From Verrucomicrobiota bacterium (GTDB lineage Bacteria; Verrucomicrobiota; Verrucomicrobiia; Limisphaerales; CAIMTB01): 44,229 bases of DNA. The notes under the pieces are model-generated. The model was not told where the DNA came from. It ran no database searches and worked only from the letters and a program-made list of their open reading frames with translations. Both the position numbers and the translations under genes were made by a program. Location: positions 1-44,229 of the forward strand of contig CAUJJW010000088.1 in the NCBI GenBank assembly GCA_963205105.1. Direction: 5' to 3'. Below, piece after piece: positions 23,960-32,598 of this stretch. The first letter of the stretch is position 1. The number at the start of each line of letters is the position of its first letter.

Positions 23960-26479
23960 TCAACGAGGAACCGCAGCCAGTCCGCCAATCACCTCAAACG
24001 CGCCCGGCGCTGACGCGGTGAACACAAAGGCCCCATCGGCCACGCGTTGAACCGGAACCGGTCCGTCCTTGCCGCGTACCGCCACCAGCGCACCTGCCAT
24101 TCGGAACTTCACCGGCCCCGCTTCACGCACCCGGAGGGTCGCCTCCATGAGCGCACCGTCCTGCCATGACAAGTCCACGGTATAACCACCGCGCCCTCGC
24201 AGTCCTGTCACCCGACCTTTGGCCCACGCCTTGGGAAGCGCCGGCAACAACTCCAACTCACCGGCATGGCTCTGGAGCAGCATCTCGGCAATGCCCGCGC
24301 ACCCGCCGAGATTCCCATCGATCTGAAACGGCGGATGCGCATCGAACAGGTTCGGGAAGGTCCCGCCGCCATTGCTCATGTTCACCGAGGAACCACGCAC
24401 CGGTCGAAGCAGCGTCCGGAAAAGTTTGAGCGCACGGTCACCGTCCCCAAGTCGCGCCCAGAAGTTGATTTTCCAAGCCAGCGACCAACCGGTGCCGTCG
24501 TCCCCGCGCCGCTCCAGCGTGACCTTGGCGGCCTTCGCCAGTTCGGGAGTCCCCTGACGGGTGATCTGGCGGCCCGGATGCAACCCGTACAAATGCGACA
24601 CGTGCCGGTGGTGCGGCTCCACTTCGTCAAAGTCCTCAATCCACTCCTGCAATTGGCCGTGCTTGCCCACCTGGTGCGGCGGCAGTTTCGCCATCGCCGC
24701 GTTCAGCCTCTGCCGGAACGCCTCGTCCTTCCCCAGAATCTGGCTCGCCGCCACGCAGTTCCCGAAGAGCTCACGAATGATCTGAATGTCCATCGTCGGC
24801 CCATAACACACCGAAGCCGTCTGCCCGTCGGCCGTTCGGAAAACGTTTTCCGGCGAATTGCTGGGCGCCGTCACCAGCCATCCGTTGCGCGGTCCTTCCA
24901 CCAGGAAGTCCAGATAGAACTCCGCCGCCTCCTTCAACGTCGGATAGGCCCGCTCCAGAAACGAACGGTCGCGGCTGAAGTCGTAATGCTCCCACAGATG
25001 CTGGCACAGCCAGCCCGAGCCGGCCGGAAACTGCCCCCACGACGGATGTTCGCCCGGCGAGGTGTATCCCCAAACGTTGACGACCGTGTGACAGACCCAA
25101 CCGTTCGCACCGTAGTGGATCTTGGCCGTTCGCCGCCCCGGTTCCCGAATGGACTCGATCAAATCGATCAGCGGCAGATGGCACTCCGCCAGGTTCGCCA
25201 CCTCGGCAGGCCAGTAGTTCATCTGGACATTGATGTTGGCGTGGTAGTCGCAGTTCCACGGCGTCTGAATCCCTTCCGCCCAGATCCCTTGCAGGTTGGC
25301 GGCAAGATCCCCAGGCCGACTGCTGGAAATCAGCAGGTACCGGCCAAACTGAAAATAGAGCGCTGCCAATCCCGGATCGTCGCCTCCCGCCGCGAAGGCA
25401 TCCAATCGTTCATCCGTTGGCTTCGCATCCGCGGCGGTCGTTCCAAGATCCAGCCGAACCCGGTCATAGAGCTTCCGATAATCCGCCACATGCGCCGCGC
25501 GCAAACTCGCGTATCCCTTGCGCGCTGCCACCTCCAGTTGCCGAACCACCAGGCCCTCCGCGTCGCGCCCTCGGAAGTCCGTCCCCGCCACCAGCAGCAA
25601 CGTCACCGCGTTCGCCCCTCGAACCCGTAGCCGATGGCCTTCCACCTGCAACTCCCCGCCTTCGTTCAGCGCCCGCAACCGGGCCACCAACCGCACGCCC
25701 TTGCCATCGTACAACCGCCCGCGCATCACCAACTCCCCAGCTCCTTCCACCCGCGTTTCCGTCGCTTCCGGGCGCGAAAGATCGGCCTCGAAGCTGATTT
25801 TCCCCGGTTGATCCGCCGTCAATCGCACCACCAAAACCTCATCCGCCCCGCTGGAAAACACTTCCCGCGAATACGTCACACCCGCCTTCGAATAGCGCAC
25901 CCCCGCAATCGCCGTTTCGAGATCCAGCTCCCGCCGATAGCCCACCACCGGCTCGGCTCCCATCCCTTCAAAACGAAGGTCCAAATCGCCCAGTGTCTGG
26001 TAACAGCCAAAGTCGCACTTCGCCGCCGCACCCCCACAGGTCCCCGGCCCACGGCAGGCCAGCTTGTCGAACGTCAGTTTCTGTCCGTCCGCGTAACGCC
26101 CGGCAAACAGCCTTCGACGAATCTCCGCCAGATGTTGCAAGGCGTCCGGGTTGTCCGCGTCCTGCGGTTGTCCCGACCACACCGATTCTTCATTCAATTG
26201 CAGGCGCTCCGCCTCAACCCCGCCGTAAATCATCGCGCCCAACCGGCCGTTCCCCACCGGCAGCGCTTCCACCCACCCCCGGGAATTCGACCACCCATCC
26301 TTGGGAGTCCGGTCCGTCAGAGTTGCCGGCTGGCGATACCACAGTTTCTGGTCGGCCAGGACGTCCAACCCGCCGACGAAGGTGCAGCCCAGGCCCAACA
26401 GAATGCCCGCCATCCTTCCCCAAACCCCGCGCATCCGCAGCAGCGGGCGTCCCCCCCTCCAAAACCCTTCCAGGTTCAT
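23960..26479 (-). CDS. secreted glycoside hydrolase family 95 (1,2-alpha-L-fucosidase type)
   Basis: GH95 enzymes are inverting fucosidases or related galactosidases acting on host or algal glycans. The protein is 839 residues from the ATG at 26479. A hydrophobic export segment ([20 protein letters not shown]) precedes the mature start. The N-terminal beta-domain has [19 protein letters not shown] and [12 protein letters not shown]. The (alpha/alpha)6 barrel has [17 protein letters not shown], holding the two Asn that position water (N415, N417). SNSPENVF holds the catalytic acid (E544), and FQIDGNLGG the Asp that activates the Asn (D721). By motif it is an active enzyme. The start is doubtful: the ATG at 26479 lies in a D repeat and the next 45 bases in a C-like repeat. 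An ATG at 26434 would give a cleaner signal peptide; 26539 is a longer alternative. Confidence 0.9.
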   Translation of the reverse strand: MNLEGFWRGGRPLLRMRGVWGRMAGILLGLGCTFVGGLDVLADQKLWYRQPATLTDRTPKDGWSNSRGWVEALPVGNGRLGAMIYGGVEAERLQLNEESVWSGQPQDADNPDALQHLAEIRRRLFAGRYADGQKLTFDKLACRGPGTCGGAAAKCDFGCYQTLGDLDLRFEGMGAEPVVGYRRELDLETAIAGVRYSKAGVTYSREVFSSGADEVLVVRLTADQPGKISFEADLSRPEATETRVEGAGELVMRGRLYDGKGVRLVARLRALNEGGELQVEGHRLRVRGANAVTLLLVAGTDFRGRDAEGLVVRQLEVAARKGYASLRAAHVADYRKLYDRVRLDLGTTAADAKPTDERLDAFAAGGDDPGLAALYFQFGRYLLISSSRPGDLAANLQGIWAEGIQTPWNCDYHANINVQMNYWPAEVANLAECHLPLIDLIESIREPGRRTAKIHYGANGWVCHTVVNVWGYTSPGEHPSWGQFPAGSGWLCQHLWEHYDFSRDRSFLERAYPTLKEAAEFYLDFLVEGPRNGWLVTAPSNSPENVFRTADGQTASVCYGPTMDIQIIRELFGNCVAASQILGKDEAFRQRLNAAMAKLPPHQVGKHGQLQEWIEDFDEVEPHHRHVSHLYGLHPGRQITRQGTPELAKAAKVTLERRGDDGTGWSLAWKINFWARLGDGDRALKLFRTLLRPVRGSSVNMSNGGGTFPNLFDAHPPFQIDGNLGGCAGIAEMLLQSHAGELELLPALPKAWAKGRVTGLRGRGGYTVDLSWQDGALMEATLRVREAGPVKFRMAGALVAVRGKDGPVPVQRVADGAFVFTASAPGAFEVIGGLAAVPR

Positions 26480-26528
26480 GGCTCCTTCATGTGTCCAACT
26501 CCTGGAAATCGCTCCTCCCCATGGGTTC
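26437..26528 (+). repeat. C-like plus D unit overlapping the 5' end of the GH95 gene
   Basis: 26437-26460 (GCAGCAGCGGGCGTCC then CCCCCTCC) is a diverged start of repeat C. 26473-26528 is a D unit, with GGTTCATGG at 26473 and CCATGGGTTC at its end; its interior, TCCAACTCCTGGAAATCGCTCC, resembles unit d4 at 23180-23234. The CAT in GGTTCATGG is the reverse complement of the proposed GH95 start codon. Order and orientation, C then D, match 22764-22870. Confidence 0.62.
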
Positions 26529-26595
26529 GTTCGTGCCATGGCCGCAGCCTGACAACCCTACCCCCTTCGCGGGAGTCAAATCTGCCCCACCCCCT

Positions 26596-28044
26596 TCACT
26601 CCTCTCTCACCCGAAAGAACATGCAAACCTCTCCCGCCCGTTCCAGTTCAACCCGCCGCCCCCCCGAAACTCCTTCCACCACCGTCACCGGAATCCACTG
26701 CTTCAGGTCGTTGGAGGCCTCCACCACCACCCGCGTTCCCACCCGCCCATGGACCCGGACCCGGGCTTTGCTCCCCACAATTCCGTCCGGCCGTACCAAG
26801 GGTAAATCCGCCTCCGGCAGCAACCAGTGCGCCACCACGTCCTGGGCGATGCGCTTCCCCATCTTCTTCCCTTCGCGGTTGTCGAAGCCAAAATGAATCC
26901 CGCCATAAACCCGGCTCATCCCCACTTCCGCCGCACATTCCGACAGGCTGTCGTACGTGCGAACCACCCCGGGCACCGAGTCCGACAACGCCTGAAAGGT
27001 GATCTGGTCCGTGCCATAGAAGAACGTCAGAACCTCCGCACTCGCCTGGCTGAAGGTCGAGTGGCCGCTCGGATAGGCCGGGAACGGAGGGGCAGCAAGG
27101 AAGTGGTCCCAGGCCGCGTCTTTTTCCGTCGCCACATTGCCATCCTCGTCCGCCCGCTGAATCGCCGTCACCGGCCGCCAAACATTGTACCGAAACTTGG
27201 TCTCCCAACAGACGATCGCCCCATCCGCCTGAGCCAGGCTCAACAGCGCCATCAACCGAGCCGTGTCCACCAGATCGTTCGAAGCGCTCGCGGCGATGGT
27301 CGCAGCAATCTCATGCCAATGGCCCGGAGGCATCGCCGTATAACTGAAATCCGACCAAAAACGCGCAATCAGTCCCTGCTCCTCCGTCCGCTCCAGACTC
27401 TCCCTCGCCCCCAGCCGAACCACCTCGTTCAGGTCGGCCGCATAGGCGGGACTGTCCAGGGCCGGAGGCGGTGGCGACACAAACGGCTCCACCTCCGCAA
27501 TCGCAAACGGCTTCACATACCGCCATCCCGGCGTCAGTGGCGGACGGAAGAAAGGGGGCGTTCGCCGCCATTGTCCGGGATCCGCACTGGGAATATAGGG
27601 CACCTCGGTGCCCGCTCCGTCTCCAGCCCGATGCGCCAGCATCCACCGCGCCACCTCGCTTCCAAGAGCAAGCCCATCCCGGGTGGCGTCGTTGTCAGGT
27701 GCCCCGGCCCGCCATAGGTCGAAGGTCTCATTCGCACGCGCCCCCATCCCAGGGTACAAGGCCCGCACCACATCGTATCCAACCGCCGCCGCCGCCGCCT
27801 CCACCGAGGCACCGGGAGCTGCCTCTACCTGATGGGCATAAGGCTGATGGCTCCGAACAATCGAATTCACCGCGTCAAAGATCGCCCCATGAAGAATCGC
27901 CAGGTTGCGGGTCGACAGCGTGGGCCCCGTGTTGTCCAGGCGGATCGCCGCCATCATCACCGCGTTCCAGTCCAAAACCACATTGGCCCGACCGGAACCC
28001 GTCATCAGAAGCACCGCCGCAAACAACACCCGAACCCGTGCCAT
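26596..28044 (-). CDS. secreted vanadium-dependent haloperoxidase-like protein (PAP2 superfamily)
   Basis: A 482-residue exported protein of the vanadium chloroperoxidase/acid phosphatase superfamily. After a signal peptide (about 1-20), an all-helical domain carries the complete vanadate/phosphate-binding set. This is KFRYNVWRP (K283, R290), YPSGHS (S326, G327, H328) and SRVYGGIHF (R378, H384). Residues about 418-482 form an extra C-terminal beta-domain with VVVEASNDLKQWIPV and CMFFRV, of a kind seen in other secreted proteins here. It probably oxidises halide with H2O2, or acts as a phosphatase; the motifs alone do not decide. The ATG at 28044 has AAGGAG six bases upstream and is preferred over 28062. 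Confidence 0.88.
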   Translation of the reverse strand: MARVRVLFAAVLLMTGSGRANVVLDWNAVMMAAIRLDNTGPTLSTRNLAILHGAIFDAVNSIVRSHQPYAHQVEAAPGASVEAAAAAVGYDVVRALYPGMGARANETFDLWRAGAPDNDATRDGLALGSEVARWMLAHRAGDGAGTEVPYIPSADPGQWRRTPPFFRPPLTPGWRYVKPFAIAEVEPFVSPPPPALDSPAYAADLNEVVRLGARESLERTEEQGLIARFWSDFSYTAMPPGHWHEIAATIAASASNDLVDTARLMALLSLAQADGAIVCWETKFRYNVWRPVTAIQRADEDGNVATEKDAAWDHFLAAPPFPAYPSGHSTFSQASAEVLTFFYGTDQITFQALSDSVPGVVRTYDSLSECAAEVGMSRVYGGIHFGFDNREGKKMGKRIAQDVVAHWLLPEADLPLVRPDGIVGSKARVRVHGRVGTRVVVEASNDLKQWIPVTVVEGVSGGRRVELERAGEVCMFFRVREE

Positions 28045-28068
28045 GGAATGCTCCTTGTTCATTCGAAT

Positions 28069-28083
28069 GTAAGATCACCTTAC
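28069..28083. promoter_or_regulatory. small dyad in the haloperoxidase-folP divergent region
   Basis: GTAAG (28069-28073) and CTTAC (28079-28083) form a perfect 5-bp dyad with a five-base spacer in a 132-base divergent intergenic region. It lies 25 bases upstream of the haloperoxidase start, in the only A/T-richer patch there. It could be an operator half-site pair or coincidence. Confidence 0.25.
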
Positions 28084-28176
28084 GCGTCCAAAGCGAAGCA
28101 TGCCAAGAATTCGATCCCAGACTGCAATACGCCTTCCGAACCACTCCCCGCACCCACATGATCTCGCCAAGGGGAC

Positions 28177-29022
28177 ATGCTCTGGAAAGCCCGTCACTTC
28201 GATTTCCGATTTCCGCGACCCGCCCTGATCATGGGCATCGTGAATGTCACTCCGGATTCCTTCTCCGACGGCGGCCGCTTCTTTTCCACCTCCGATGCCG
28301 TCGAGCATGGCCTTTCTTTGGTCCAGGCCGGCGCGGATATTCTGGATGTCGGCGGGGAATCCACCAAACCCGGCGCCCTCCCGGTGTCGGAAGCCGAGGA
28401 GTGCCGCCGGGTCCTACCCGTGATCCGCGAATTGGCCACCCGCACCCATGTCCCCATCTCCATCGACACCATGAAGCCCGGCGTGGCCGAGGCGGCGATG
28501 AACGCCGGCGCCAGCATTATCAACGACGTCGCCGCCCATCGCTCCGACCCCGCCCTGTGGCGCGTCGCCGCTCAATTCGAAGCAGGCTATGTCGCCATGC
28601 ACATGCAGGGCACACCCCAAACCATGCAAGCGGCACCCGCCTACTCGGACGTCACCGCCGAGGTGCTCGCCTTCTTCCAGGGCGTCCTCGCCGGCGTCGC
28701 GAAGGCCGGGGTCGCCAGCCATCACGTGGTCCTCGATGTCGGCATCGGGTTCGGAAAGGCGCTGGAACACAATTTGGAGTTGCTGGGGCACTTGGCCGCC
28801 TTTAGACAGCTCGGCAGGCCGTTGTTGCTGGGGGTTTCCAGAAAATCATTCCTCGGTCGCCTGACCGGCGCTTCCGTCGAGGACAGACTCCCTGGCGCTC
28901 TGGCCACCTCGTGCCTCGCCCGAGCTGCTGGCGTGGAATTATTCCGGACCCACGACGTCGCTGAAACCACCCAGGCGCTCCGTGTCGCCGACGCAGTTCT
29001 GGCTCACCAATCCAACCCATGA
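28177..29022 (+). CDS. folP: dihydropteroate synthase
   Basis: The enzyme condenses 6-hydroxymethyl-7,8-dihydropterin pyrophosphate with p-aminobenzoate to give dihydropteroate in cytoplasmic folate synthesis. The 281 residues contain all family landmarks: MGIVNVTPDSFSDGG (pyrophosphate loop), ADILDVGGESTKPGA, PISIDTMKPGVAEAAM, INDVAAHR, VLDVGIGFGKALEHNLELL and LLLGVSRKSFLG. The length is normal and nothing essential is missing. It is the first gene of folP-cdaA-cdaR-glmM; the cdaA start overlaps its stop by four bases. folP next to cdaA is a common order in several phyla. Confidence 0.95.
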   Translation: MLWKARHFDFRFPRPALIMGIVNVTPDSFSDGGRFFSTSDAVEHGLSLVQAGADILDVGGESTKPGALPVSEAEECRRVLPVIRELATRTHVPISIDTMKPGVAEAAMNAGASIINDVAAHRSDPALWRVAAQFEAGYVAMHMQGTPQTMQAAPAYSDVTAEVLAFFQGVLAGVAKAGVASHHVVLDVGIGFGKALEHNLELLGHLAAFRQLGRPLLLGVSRKSFLGRLTGASVEDRLPGALATSCLARAAGVELFRTHDVAETTQALRVADAVLAHQSNP

Positions 29023-29867
29023 TGGAGTTTCTTCAGCAAGGATGGCGGGCGGTGGTGGAGGTCATCCTCCTCGCCGTGGCCATCTATTACGTGCTGATTT
29101 TCCTCCGCGGCACGCGCGCCGCACCCGTCCTGATCGGCTTTCTGATCCTGCTCCTCGTCCTCTTCGCCCTCGCCGCCATCCTGAATCTCGAAGTGCTCGG
29201 CTGGCTCCTGGGAGCGGGCACCGCCTTCATCTCCTTCGCCGCCCTCGTCATTTTTCAGCCTGAGATCCGCCGTCTGCTCGCCCGGGTGGGCGATCTCCCA
29301 CTGTTCGCCTCCGTACGCGAACGACGCGAGAACATCGAAGTCATCGTTCAATCGTGCGAACGCCTCTCCGAAGCCCGCATCGGCGCCTTGCTCGCCATCG
29401 AGCGCGCCATCAACCTCCATGAGGCGGTCGAAATCGGAATCCCCGTGGACTGCGAGGCCACCCCGGAAATGCTGGAAGCCATCTTCTTCCCCAACAACTC
29501 CATCCATGACGGCGGCGTCATCATCCGCGGCGACCGCATCGCCTACGCCGCCTGCATCTTCCCCCTCACGCAACAGTCTGATCTGCGAAAGTCCGTCGGC
29601 ACACGCCATCGCGCCGCGATCGGACTCAGCGAAGAATCCGACGCCGTGCTCGTCGTGGTTTCCGAGGAAACCGGCGCCATCTCCTACGCCCACAAAGGCC
29701 AGATTCAACGCGGGGTGTCCCCCGAGGAACTTCGCTCCTTCCTGAGCTCCGTTCTCGTTCCCGAAGTCGCCTCCAACTCCTCCCTGGAACGCCTGAAGCT
29801 CCTGATCCCAACCTGGCTCCGCCGTAAAGCAGTCGGGGTCCGCCCACCACCCCCCCCTTCCCCCTGA
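29019..29867 (+). CDS. cdaA: membrane diadenylate cyclase CdaA (c-di-AMP synthase)
   Basis: CdaA makes c-di-AMP from two ATP, a second messenger controlling osmolyte uptake and wall synthesis. The 282-residue protein has three N-terminal membrane helices (about 12-30, 36-56, 60-78), a short coiled linker and a DAC domain (about 95-255). The catalytic motif normally written DGA reads DGG here (IHDGGVIIRG, D164-G166). The second motif, RHR, is intact in GTRHRAAIG (R196-R198). The Asp and the RHR being present argues for activity. The C-terminal tail is Pro-rich. The ATG at 29019 overlaps the folP stop. It is followed by a YbbR-like regulator and glmM, matching the CdaA-CdaR-GlmM complex known from Firmicutes. 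Confidence 0.93.
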   Translation: MMEFLQQGWRAVVEVILLAVAIYYVLIFLRGTRAAPVLIGFLILLLVLFALAAILNLEVLGWLLGAGTAFISFAALVIFQPEIRRLLARVGDLPLFASVRERRENIEVIVQSCERLSEARIGALLAIERAINLHEAVEIGIPVDCEATPEMLEAIFFPNNSIHDGGVIIRGDRIAYAACIFPLTQQSDLRKSVGTRHRAAIGLSEESDAVLVVVSEETGAISYAHKGQIQRGVSPEELRSFLSSVLVPEVASNSSLERLKLLIPTWLRRKAVGVRPPPPPSP

Positions 29868-29879
29868 CTCGGGGCCTCC

Positions 29880-30299
29880 ATGCGACTCCAATTCCTTCTC
29901 CTCGAGAACCTGTCCTGGAAACTCCTTTCCCTCGGACTCGCCGTGCTCATCTGGTACGGCGCCCACCTCTTCATGCGGGAGGACATCCGCCCCATGGTCC
30001 GCCCTCTCCAACCTTACGCGACCCGCGATTTTCCAAACCTCACCGTCCGTATCCTTTCCCCCGGAAAAACCAGCCATCCGGTGCGAATCCATCCCCCCAC
30101 CATCCTGGTGCGGGTCGGCGGCGACCTCACCTTGCTCGATCGCCTCACCGACCAGGATCCCATCGCCTTTATCGAGCTCCCTGACACTCCCCTGGAGGGT
30201 CCCATCACCAACCGGGTTGAAATCCGCCTGCCCCAGTCCGTCCGCCTCCTGAGCACCATCCCTGAAAAAGTCGTCGTCAGCCCGGCCGTTTCACGTTAA
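29880..30299 (+). CDS. cdaR: YbbR-like (CdaR-type) membrane-anchored protein
   Basis: A 139-residue protein with a short cytoplasmic start, one membrane helix (about 12-31, LSWKLLSLGLAVLIWYGAHL) and one extracytoplasmic beta-rich domain (about 38-135). The NLSWKLLSLGLAVLIW opening is typical of YbbR/CdaR proteins, which usually carry several YbbR domains; here there is room for only one. Its position between cdaA and glmM is the best evidence that it is the CdaA regulator. The gene name is therefore given by context more than by sequence. It starts 12 bases after the cdaA stop. Confidence 0.78.
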   Translation: MRLQFLLLENLSWKLLSLGLAVLIWYGAHLFMREDIRPMVRPLQPYATRDFPNLTVRILSPGKTSHPVRIHPPTILVRVGGDLTLLDRLTDQDPIAFIELPDTPLEGPITNRVEIRLPQSVRLLSTIPEKVVVSPAVSR

Positions 30300-30419
30300 C
30301 CCCTCCACTCCAACGACATCTTTGCCGATAAGGAGGGAAAAAGCGCCCTTCGACCGCCTGCTGACCCAGCCAACTCCACGTTCCTTCTCGTTGAATCGAA
30401 TTCTCACGTTCCCATCCCC

Positions 30420-31802
30420 ATGAGCCAACCCCGACGCATCTTCGGCACCGACGGTGTCCGCGGCACCGCCAATATTGAGCCCGTCACCGCCGACACCATT
30501 CTCAAGGTCGGCTGCGCCGCCGCGCACGTCTTCAAGAACCTCCAACAGAAACCCCGCGGTCGCGGCAAACATCAGATCGTAGTCGGCAAGGACACCCGAC
30601 TGTCCGGATACCTCCTCGAAAACGCCGTCTCCGCCGGCATCCTCTCCATGGGCGTCGATGTCCTGTTCATCGGCCCACTCCCCACCCCGGGTATTGCCTA
30701 CGTCACCCGCAGCCTCCGCGCCGACGCCGGCATCGCCATCACCGCCTCCCACAATCCCTATGACGATAACGGAGTGAAGTTTTTCCGCTCCGACGGCTAC
30801 AAACTCGATGATGAAATCGAGGCGAAAATCGAAAACCTCGTGTTCGGCGGTGAAATCGAAAAGATCCGGCCTCGCGCCAGCGCCATCGGCAAGGCCGTCC
30901 GCATTGAGGACGCCCTGGGCCGTTACATCGAGTACGCCAAGTCGAGCTTCCACCGCGGCATGACCCTCGAAGGGGTCCGCATCGTCGTCGATTGCGGCCA
31001 TGGCGCCGCTTACAAGGCCACCCCCACTGTCCTGCGCGAACTCGGAGCCGAGGTCTTCGCTTTCGGCGTCAACCCCAACGGCACCAACATCAATCTCGAC
31101 TGCGGCTCCATGCACCCCGAGATGATGTGCCAGAAGGTCTGGGAGCACAGCGCCCACATCGGCATCGCTCATGACGGAGACGCCGACCGCGTCCTGCTCT
31201 GCGACGAACGGGGCAAGCTCATCGACGGCGATGATATCATGGCCATCGTCAGCCTCGACATGCTCCGGACCGGGACGCTCGCCGAAAAAACCCTCGTCTC
31301 CACCGTCATGAGCAACGCCGGCCTCGACGTCGCCATCAACAAAGCCGGCGGCAGAATCGTCCGCACCCAGGTCGGCGACCGCTACGTCATCGATGAAATG
31401 CTCTCCCACGGGTACAACTTCGGCGGAGAACAGAGCGGCCACATGATCTTCCGCGATCACAGCACCACCGGCGATGGACTCGTCTGCGCCCTGCAAATCC
31501 TCCAGATCATGCAGAACACGGGCAAACCGCTGTCCGAACTCGCCCGCTGCTGGACCCGCTTCCCCCAGCTCGTCACCAACGTCAAGGTCCGCGAAAAACG
31601 CCCCTTCGAGGAACTGGATGGCGTGCTCGACTTGCTCAAACAGGCCGAAACGGATGTCGGCCAGGGCGGCGGACGGGTCCTGCTCCGTTACTCCGGCACC
31701 GAACCCAACGCCCGCCTCCCCATCGAAGGCAGCGACGCCACCACCCTCGAAACGTGGAGTCGCAAAATCGCCGAAGCCATCCGCCGACAGGTCGGAGCAT
31801 GA
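30420..31802 (+). CDS. glmM: phosphoglucosamine mutase
   Basis: GlmM interconverts glucosamine-6-phosphate and glucosamine-1-phosphate on the way to UDP-GlcNAc for peptidoglycan and LPS. The 460 residues have the four-domain alpha-D-phosphohexomutase plan. It begins RRIFGTDGVRGTAN. The phosphoserine loop is ITASHNPYDDNGVKFF (S110), the metal loop HDGDADR (D252, D254, D256), the sugar loop FGGEQSGH and the phosphate loop RYSGTEPNARLPIEG. All are intact. In Firmicutes GlmM binds and inhibits CdaA, and the same gene neighbourhood here makes such contact plausible. A 120-base gap separates it from the YbbR-like gene, so it may have its own promoter. Confidence 0.95.
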   Translation: MSQPRRIFGTDGVRGTANIEPVTADTILKVGCAAAHVFKNLQQKPRGRGKHQIVVGKDTRLSGYLLENAVSAGILSMGVDVLFIGPLPTPGIAYVTRSLRADAGIAITASHNPYDDNGVKFFRSDGYKLDDEIEAKIENLVFGGEIEKIRPRASAIGKAVRIEDALGRYIEYAKSSFHRGMTLEGVRIVVDCGHGAAYKATPTVLRELGAEVFAFGVNPNGTNINLDCGSMHPEMMCQKVWEHSAHIGIAHDGDADRVLLCDERGKLIDGDDIMAIVSLDMLRTGTLAEKTLVSTVMSNAGLDVAINKAGGRIVRTQVGDRYVIDEMLSHGYNFGGEQSGHMIFRDHSTTGDGLVCALQILQIMQNTGKPLSELARCWTRFPQLVTNVKVREKRPFEELDGVLDLLKQAETDVGQGGGRVLLRYSGTEPNARLPIEGSDATTLETWSRKIAEAIRRQVGA

Positions 31803-31851
31803 AGTGCGGGGCGGACCGGCCCATGCCCATGCCCGTGCCCGTGTACCCCCT

Positions 31852-32592
31852 TCAGTTGCCCCGACTCAAACTCAGCTCGTACTGAATCACCGCCAACCCC
31901 GCGACCGCTGCCGTCTCCGCTCGGAGTACCAGCGGCCCGAGGTTGATGGGCCGCGCGCCCGCCGACCGAAGCGCTTCCTCTTCGTCCGGGGTGAAGTCCC
32001 CTTCCGGCCCCAGCACCAGGGTCACCACATCCACCGCAGCCGGTTCCCCGGTCAATACCGTCCGAACCGGTCGAGCATCCCCACGCAGGGATGCCACCAA
32101 TAACAAACCGGTCCCTCGCCGTCCCAGGAATGCCGACAGGGTCGCCGGCGGCTCGATCACCGGCATCCAGGGATTGCCGCACTGCTTGCACGCTTCCACC
32201 GCGGTTCGGCTCCAATCCTCCACCCGTGCCCCCGCTTCCTCCGCACCCACACGCACCACCGCACGGTCCGTCATCAGCGGACTTAGACAGGCCACCCCAA
32301 GCTCGGTCGCCTTCTGCACCAGAAAGTCCATCGCCTTCCCCTTGATCAGCGACGGCGCCAACCCAACCCGCGGTGGGGCCGGCCGACGCTCCACCCGCTC
32401 CACGCGCACCCGGGTGGCGCGTTTGTGCACCTCGATCAACCGCCCGGTCAGGCAGCGTCCGGAACCATCGAGAATCTCGACAATTTCCCCCTCCGCCATC
32501 CGCAGAACCCGCGCGGCATGGTGACTGTCGCCCTCGTCCAAAGTCACCTCCCCGCCCGTCTCCGCGACAGTCCTGAGATAAAAGCGGTGCAT
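31852..32592 (-). CDS. rsmE: 16S rRNA (uracil-1498-N3)-methyltransferase
   Basis: RsmE methylates U1498 in helix 44 of 16S rRNA, in the cytoplasm. The 246-residue protein has the N-terminal PUA-like domain (MHRFYLR, DEGDSHHAARVLRM) and a SPOUT methyltransferase domain. The latter has LIKGKAMDFLVQKATELGV, RTAVEACKQCGNPWMP, LVLGPEGDFTPDEE and LGPLVLRAETAA, the last two being the SAM-knot motifs. Nothing is missing. The ATG lies six bases after the stop of the esterase-like gene on the same strand, so they are probably co-transcribed. It converges with glmM; the 49 bases between contain short CATGCC/CGTGCC runs and no terminator. Confidence 0.94.
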   Translation of the reverse strand: MHRFYLRTVAETGGEVTLDEGDSHHAARVLRMAEGEIVEILDGSGRCLTGRLIEVHKRATRVRVERVERRPAPPRVGLAPSLIKGKAMDFLVQKATELGVACLSPLMTDRAVVRVGAEEAGARVEDWSRTAVEACKQCGNPWMPVIEPPATLSAFLGRRGTGLLLVASLRGDARPVRTVLTGEPAAVDVVTLVLGPEGDFTPDEEEALRSAGARPINLGPLVLRAETAAVAGLAVIQYELSLSRGN

Positions 32593-32598
32593 GCAGTG

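Noticed and set aside
31803..31851. CATGCC/CGTGCC short tandem run between glmM and rsmE as a terminator or repeat
   Set aside because: Only four loose copies of six bases, with no stable hairpin and no T-run.
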